Shown: one piece after another, positions 3,219-6,689 of the stretch
How positions within the stretch are numbered: the first letter of the stretch is position 1
Layout of the letters: each line of letters opens with the position of its first letter
Source of the DNA: Actinomycetota bacterium
GTDB lineage: Bacteria > Actinomycetota > Geothermincolia > Fen-727 > Anoxymicrobiaceae
Reading direction: 5' to 3'
NCBI GenBank assembly: GCA_018894655.1
Contig: JAHIPE010000227.1
Span: 1-6,689, forward strand
DNA length: 6,689 nucleotides
Notes under the pieces: generated by a model
The model's database searches: none
What the model was told of the DNA's origin: nothing
What the model saw: the letters and a program-made list of their open reading frames with translations, nothing else
Translations under genes and position numbers: made by a program

Positions 3219-5930
3219 CTATTTAGCCTGCCCCCAATTTTCGAACAGGCCGGCCTCCACCTCCAGGGGGACGCGCAGTTCAAGGACCCCGGTCATGAGC
3301 CCGCTCACCAGGGAGGTCAACTCATCGCCCTCACCGGGAGCCACGTCGAATACGAGCTCGTCGTGTATCTGCATGGTCATCCGGCTCAGGAAATCACGAT
3401 CCTCCATGGCCGAGGCTACGTCGTCCATGGCCTTCTTGATGATATCGGCGGCTGTCCCCTGGATGGGTGTATTCACCGCCAGCCTTTCCCCCAGCTCCCT
3501 GATATGCCGCTTGCTGCTTGCCAGCTCAGGGATGCGCCTGCGCCTCCCCAAGAGCGTCTCCGCGTATCCCCTCTTCTCCGCCTCGGCTACGCACCTCTCC
3601 CTGTACTCCCTTACGCCCTGGTACCTCTCGAAGTAGGTATCGATGTACCCCACCGCCCGCTCGATGGTTATCCCCAGCCGCGACGACAGCCCGTACTGGC
3701 CCATGCCGTAGATTATCCCGAAGTTCACCACCTTGGCCTTCCGCCGCATCTCGCTGGTGACTTCCCCCTCCTCAACGCCGAAGATCTCCGCGGCGGTCTG
3801 GCGGTGGACGTCGGCCCCGGAGACGAACGCGCCGATCAACTGCTCGTCTCCCGATAGATGGGCAAGTATCCGCAGTTCTATCTGTGAGTAATCGGCGACA
3901 AGCATCTTCCACCCCGGCCTGCCGGGTATGAAAGCCTTTCTGATCCGCTTCCCGTCCTGGGTTCGCACCGGGATGTTCTGCAGATTGGGGTTGCTCGAGG
4001 AGATCCTCCCGGTGGCGGTGGCGGTCTGGTTGAACGAGCAGTGTATCCTGCCGCTCTCCCGGCAGACGAGCTTCGGCAACGCGTCGTAGTACGTGGACTT
4101 CAGCTTGGCGTACTCCCTGTAAGCCATCACCTTTCCGGCTATCTCCCATTCATCCCTGAGGGACTCGAGCACCGAGGAGTCGGTGGAGTACCCGGTCTTG
4201 GCCTTCTTGACCGGGGGTATTCCCATCTCCTCGAAAAGGACACGACCCAGTTGCCTGGTTGAGCCCACGTTAAACTCATGCCCGGCCAGCTGGAATATCT
4301 CCTCCTCCAGCTCCGCCATAGCCCGGCCGGCCTCGTCCGCCAGCTCACCCGCCACCTCACTGTCCAGGGCCACACCGGTCTCTTCCATGTCCTTGAGCAC
4401 AGGTATGAGCGGCATCTCGATATCTCGGAAGAGGTCCGTCATCCCCAGGTCGGCTATCTTACCCTCGACTACCGGTTTCAGGTTGAAGACGCGTGCTGCC
4501 CCGGTCGCAAGGCGAAGCCTCTCCTCGCCTTCGTCCTGGACCAGCAACGATTCCTGCTCGCGGACCGCCACCGACTCGCCGTCCACCAGTACCGTTGCTC
4601 CCACGTTCCTCTCCCAGATGTCCGCAAGAAAGCATGTCCCCAGTGAGGGGTTCTCCAGGTAGGCGGCCACCTCGGTGTCGAACGCCAGGTTGCGCACGGT
4701 CATCCCGTTCTTGTCCAGGGCTTCCAGCGTCACCTTGGCACCGTGGAACCACTTCTCAATCTCCCCGGAGTGCAGGATATCGCCGACCGTACCCAGCGCC
4801 ATCTCGTCGCCATCCTCACCTGCGACTGCAACCAGTGCTGCGTTTCCGGTAGCCAGCGCAATCGCCTCCAACTGAACATCGCAGTAGCCATCCCCGGAAA
4901 GCGAAGCGGCCACAGCGACCGCCCCGGCATCGCGAGCGCCGGTTAGAAAGGAGTCCAGCGACTCCCGGTCGCCGGGGTCCACCACCCGGTACGACAACTC
5001 GTCTCCCGATACCCTCGCCTGGAGCCCGGGCTCCTCGCCGTACATCTCGACGAACCTCCGGGCGAGCCTCTTTAATTGAAGCGACGACAGGTACTCCAGC
5101 ACCTCGCCGGCATCCCATCTCCCAAGCTGGACCTCGCCCACATCGAGCTCCATCGGTACATCCGTCTCTATGGTGGCCAGCTGCCTGGACAGGAACGCCT
5201 GCTCCTGGTTCTCCTCGAGGGACAGCTTTCTCTTGGGGCCGGTGACCTCTTCGAGATGGTCATAGAGGCGTTCCAGCGACCCGTACTCCCCTATGAGGGC
5301 CGACGCGCCTTTTGCCCCTATGCCCGGGACCCCCGGTATGTTGTCCGAGGAGTCTCCCTTGAGCCCGGCGATCTCCGGCAGCTTCTCGGGCGGGACCCCG
5401 TACTCCTCCTCAACCGCGTCCCGGTCGTATAACCGGGTCTCGCTTATACCCTTTCCGGTCATGAGCACCCTCACCCCGTCTTGCACCAGTTGCAGAGTGT
5501 CTCTGTCGCCGGTGACGATCATCGCCTCATCACCGCGGCCGGCAACATCCACAGCCACGGTCCCCAGGACATCATCGGCCTCGTACCCCGGTGCCCTGAC
5601 AACTGGTATCCTCATGTGCTCCAGCAGCTCCTCGATCATCGACAGCTGGGTTCGAAGCTCGTCCGGCATGGCGGGGCGGTGCGCCTTGTACTCCGGGTAC
5701 TCCCGTGTTCTCTTCAGGTCCTTGCGGGAGATGTCGAACGCTACTATCACCGAGTCCGGCTTCTCCTCGTCAATCACCTTGAACAGCATGCTGGTGAATC
5801 CGTAGACCGCGTTGGTGGGCTGCCCGTCCGCGGTGGTCATCGTATCGGGGAGGGCGTAAAAAGCCCTGTAGGCAAGGCTATTGCCGTCCAGCAGCAGCAC
5901 CTTTCTATGTTTCGCCAAACTTGCCCCCAC
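3219..5930 (-). CDS. polA: DNA polymerase I, with inactive proofreading domain
   Basis: PolA fills gaps and removes RNA primers in replication and repair. Numbered from GTG 5930 (903 residues, like mycobacterial PolA), the 5'-nuclease domain spans about 8-295, with acidic residues D15, D66, E117, D119, D120, D142, D144, D193 and D196 and a GVPGIGAKGA helix-hairpin-helix. The region 312-495 has the 3'-5' exonuclease fold but lacks its catalytic acids: AVAASL replaces D-x-E near 340, T401 stands where the family has the NxKxD aspartate, and the third site is ATGAA (475-479). The polymerase domain has motif A DYSQIELR (680-687), O-helix R729, K733, F737 and Y741, and motif C QIHDELV (854-860). 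F737 is the form that discriminates against dideoxynucleotides. The start is unsettled: GTG 5930 has no ribosome site, while TTG 5918, preceded by GGGGG, would give the natural-looking MAKHRKVLLLDG. First gene of the polA-rpsA-coaE run. Confidence 0.97.
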   Translation of the reverse strand: MGASLAKHRKVLLLDGNSLAYRAFYALPDTMTTADGQPTNAVYGFTSMLFKVIDEEKPDSVIVAFDISRKDLKRTREYPEYKAHRPAMPDELRTQLSMIEELLEHMRIPVVRAPGYEADDVLGTVAVDVAGRGDEAMIVTGDRDTLQLVQDGVRVLMTGKGISETRLYDRDAVEEEYGVPPEKLPEIAGLKGDSSDNIPGVPGIGAKGASALIGEYGSLERLYDHLEEVTGPKRKLSLEENQEQAFLSRQLATIETDVPMELDVGEVQLGRWDAGEVLEYLSSLQLKRLARRFVEMYGEEPGLQARVSGDELSYRVVDPGDRESLDSFLTGARDAGAVAVAASLSGDGYCDVQLEAIALATGNAALVAVAGEDGDEMALGTVGDILHSGEIEKWFHGAKVTLEALDKNGMTVRNLAFDTEVAAYLENPSLGTCFLADIWERNVGATVLVDGESVAVREQESLLVQDEGEERLRLATGAARVFNLKPVVEGKIADLGMTDLFRDIEMPLIPVLKDMEETGVALDSEVAGELADEAGRAMAELEEEIFQLAGHEFNVGSTRQLGRVLFEEMGIPPVKKAKTGYSTDSSVLESLRDEWEIAGKVMAYREYAKLKSTYYDALPKLVCRESGRIHCSFNQTATATGRISSSNPNLQNIPVRTQDGKRIRKAFIPGRPGWKMLVADYSQIELRILAHLSGDEQLIGAFVSGADVHRQTAAEIFGVEEGEVTSEMRRKAKVVNFGIIYGMGQYGLSSRLGITIERAVGYIDTYFERYQGVREYRERCVAEAEKRGYAETLLGRRRRIPELASSKRHIRELGERLAVNTPIQGTAADIIKKAMDDVASAMEDRDFLSRMTMQIHDELVFDVAPGEGDELTSLVSGLMTGVLELRVPLEVEAGLFENWGQAK

Positions 5931-5968
5931 GTTGTAGTTCGCACATCATTCGCGCGGGTTCCGATAAA

Positions 5969-5989
5969 GTACGGGGAACACCCCGCTAC
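5969..5989. repeat. Imperfect inverted repeat in the polA / tRNA-Leu intergenic region
   Basis: GTACGGGG (5969-5976) and CCCCGCTAC (5981-5989) pair around AACA with a single bulged G. On the plus strand it ends just before the extended -10 of the tRNA gene, where a -35 would sit. On the minus strand it would be in the polA leader or promoter. It may be a binding site or a leader stem; the pairing is seen, the role is not. Confidence 0.4.
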
Positions 5990-5990
5990 T

Positions 5991-5999
5991 TGTTATAAT
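5991..5999 (+). promoter_or_regulatory. Extended -10 promoter of the tRNA-Leu gene
   Basis: TGTTATAAT is a perfect extended -10 element (TG, one base, TATAAT). Transcription would start near 6006, about eight bases before the mature tRNA. No recognisable -35 stands 16-18 bp upstream, which is usual for extended -10 promoters. Confidence 0.75.
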
Positions 6000-6013
6000 A
6001 TCCCATAGGCATT

Positions 6014-6100
6014 GCCGAAGTGGCGGAATGGTAGACGCGCTGGTCTCAAAAACCAGTGGGGTTAGTCCCCGTGCCGGTTCGAGTCCGGCCTTCGGCACCA
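6014..6100 (+). tRNA. tRNA-Leu (anticodon CAA)
   Basis: This is an 87-nt class II tRNA. The acceptor stem pairs GCCGAAG (6014-6020) with CTTCGGC (6090-6096), followed by discriminator A and an encoded CCA (6098-6100). The anticodon stem CTGGT/ACCAG (6040-6044 and 6052-6056) encloses the loop CTCAAAA, with anticodon CAA at 6047-6049, reading UUG. The T arm is GCCGG-TTCGAGT-CCGGC (6073-6089), and a long variable arm, typical of leucine tRNAs, lies at 6057-6072. It is divergent from polA. No intrinsic terminator is evident downstream. Confidence 0.97.
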
Positions 6101-6229
6101 GCTTGGATGATTGGACTTTGCTTGCTTATGTGCGGTTGCTCGTGCTCCGCTTATTTGCGGTGACATCGAAACGACCTTGATTCTGTGTGAATGCAGGTAT
6201 TGAGGCCTGGCCCCGTACCCTGTTGCCGT

Positions 6230-6460
6230 TTACTCTTTCTTCTCGCCCTGCGCCGGTTTCACCGGCTTCAAGACGTAGATGATGATCAGCCCTATGACCG
6301 GCACAAAGAACCCGACCAGGAACCACGCTTGCATGCTCCGGCCCTTGCGGGAGGCGACCGCCCCGGCCCAGGTCCCCAGGATAATCGCCAGCACCAGGGC
6401 GGCGAACATCACGATCGTCCACCTGCTGCACCACTCTATCAACACTGCGAGCATCTCCAT
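6230..6460 (-). CDS. Small membrane protein with two transmembrane segments, function unknown
   Basis: The product has 76 residues. Two hydrophobic segments, about 16-36 and 43-64, flank a short basic turn, SRKGRS (37-42), and a charged tail (KPVKPAQGEKKE, 65-76) follows. The basic turn and basic tail suggest opposite-side placement that I cannot resolve from charge alone. The pattern RKGRS...WFLVGFFVPVIGLIIIY recurs in many short bacterial membrane proteins of unknown role. The ATG at 6458-6460 is supported by GGAGG six bases upstream; a second ATG two codons in has no better site. A further membrane-protein gene ends 108 bp upstream on the same strand, so the two may be co-transcribed. I do not recognise a named family. 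Confidence 0.75.
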   Translation of the reverse strand: MEMLAVLIEWCSRWTIVMFAALVLAIILGTWAGAVASRKGRSMQAWFLVGFFVPVIGLIIIYVLKPVKPAQGEKKE

Positions 6461-6466
6461 TACTAA

Positions 6467-6471
6467 CCTCC
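6467..6471 (-). promoter_or_regulatory. Shine-Dalgarno sequence of the 76-residue membrane protein
   Basis: The minus strand reads GGAGG, then TTAGTA, then ATG at 6460. This is the strongest canonical ribosome site in the window, and it supports translation of this unidentified frame from the first ATG. Confidence 0.75.
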
Positions 6472-6510
6472 AGACAAGAGACTTGCACGCATATGATAAC
6501 AGACATCAAC

Positions 6511-6540
6511 GGTCACGTGGTACCGGTCACGGTCAGGTCA
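6511..6540 (+). repeat. Four GGTCA repeats upstream of the small membrane-protein gene
   Basis: GGTCA occurs at 6511, 6525, 6531 and 6536, all on the same strand within 30 bp; the first two belong to longer GGTCACG units flanking a GGTACC palindrome. The cluster lies about 50-80 bp upstream of the ATG at 6460, between two minus-strand genes, where an operator or activator site would be expected. It has no recognised regulator. Confidence 0.35.
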
Positions 6541-6568
6541 GGCGGCGCTGTGGAGATACCGGGAGCGC

Positions 6569-6688
6569 TCACAGCCACAGGCCGGTGCTGGCGCGCTTCT
6601 CACCCAGCCAGCCCAGCAACGCGCCAAGCGGAAGGAAAAGCCCGAAGATGAAAAGGAGGCTTGTCTTGTCGAACGCCATCGAGAAGGT
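6569..6688 (-). CDS. 3' end of a membrane-protein gene, or a complete 36-residue membrane peptide
   Basis: On the minus strand a frame is open from the window edge to TGA at 6569-6571. It gives 39 residues, TFSMAFDKTSLLFIFGLFLP followed by a second half ending in EKRASTGLWL. Third codon positions are mostly G or C, as in the real genes here, which supports coding. There is one hydrophobic stretch (about residues 11-28) followed by a charged end, so it is membrane-bound. An internal ATG at 6677-6679 could start a 36-residue protein, but the few bases upstream show no ribosome site, so continuation beyond the window is more likely. The function is not recognisable. Confidence 0.5.
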   Translation of the reverse strand, partial: TFSMAFDKTSLLFIFGLFLPLGALLGWLGEKRASTGLWL

Positions 6689-6689
6689 G

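Noticed and set aside
5931..6013. A polA promoter on the minus strand using TATTAT (complement of 5995-6000)
   Set aside because: The hexamer is acceptable, but the -35 region would fall in the tRNA gene and has no matching sequence; the same bases are better explained as the tRNA -10.
6107..6163. 18-codon plus-strand frame MIGLCLLMCGCSCSAYLR downstream of the tRNA gene
   Set aside because: It looks like a lipoprotein signal by chance; it has no Shine-Dalgarno sequence, and its length gives no support. The rest of 6101-6229 shows no gene or clear terminator.

Overview
The window is about 6.7 kb of GC-rich DNA (coding thirds mostly end in G or C). Its core is the minus-strand run polA, rpsA, coaE: DNA polymerase I, ribosomal protein S1 and dephospho-CoA kinase. 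This gene order is well known from Actinobacteria (for example polA-rpsA-coaE in mycobacteria). S1 has four S1 domains plus a long acidic tail, and the 3'-5' exonuclease domain of PolA lacks its metal-binding residues. An uncultured or deep-branching actinobacterial lineage is the likeliest source, but this is inferred from gene order and protein architecture, not from a database match.

Layout. Positions 1-90 carry the last 29 codons of a plus-strand reading frame that resembles the C-terminus of IS110-family transposases. Positions 240-497 (plus) encode a six-cysteine protein with a two-CW pattern, convergent with coaE and overlapping it by 4 bp. coaE (494-1171, minus) lies downstream of rpsA (1421-3091, minus), which lies downstream of polA (3219-5930, minus). 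A tRNA-Leu(CAA) gene (6014-6100, plus) diverges from polA behind a clear extended -10 promoter. Positions 6230-6460 (minus) encode a 76-residue protein with two membrane segments. At 6569-6688 (minus) lies the 3' end of, or a whole, very short membrane-protein gene.

The most notable structure is between rpsA and coaE. A 243-bp segment (1148-1390) has 24-bp terminal inverted repeats (23/24 identical), begins TG and ends CA, is full of GC-rich hairpins, encodes no transposase, and is flanked by an 8-bp direct repeat (7/8 identical, 7 contiguous). This is the anatomy of a MITE-like non-autonomous element. Removing it with one repeat copy restores a coaE reading frame that starts at a GTG only 13 nt after the rpsA stop, behind a good Shine-Dalgarno sequence (GGCGGAG, 6-nt spacer). 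The element therefore appears to have landed in about the fourth to sixth codon of coaE and cut the essential gene from its own start. Today the frame is open from a GTG inside the element's terminal repeat, so the first eight residues of CoaE (MELNGYPP) would be element-derived.

The three core genes probably share transcription, with a possible extra promoter before rpsA. The element's hairpins lie in the rpsA-coaE mRNA and could uncouple coaE expression from that of S1.
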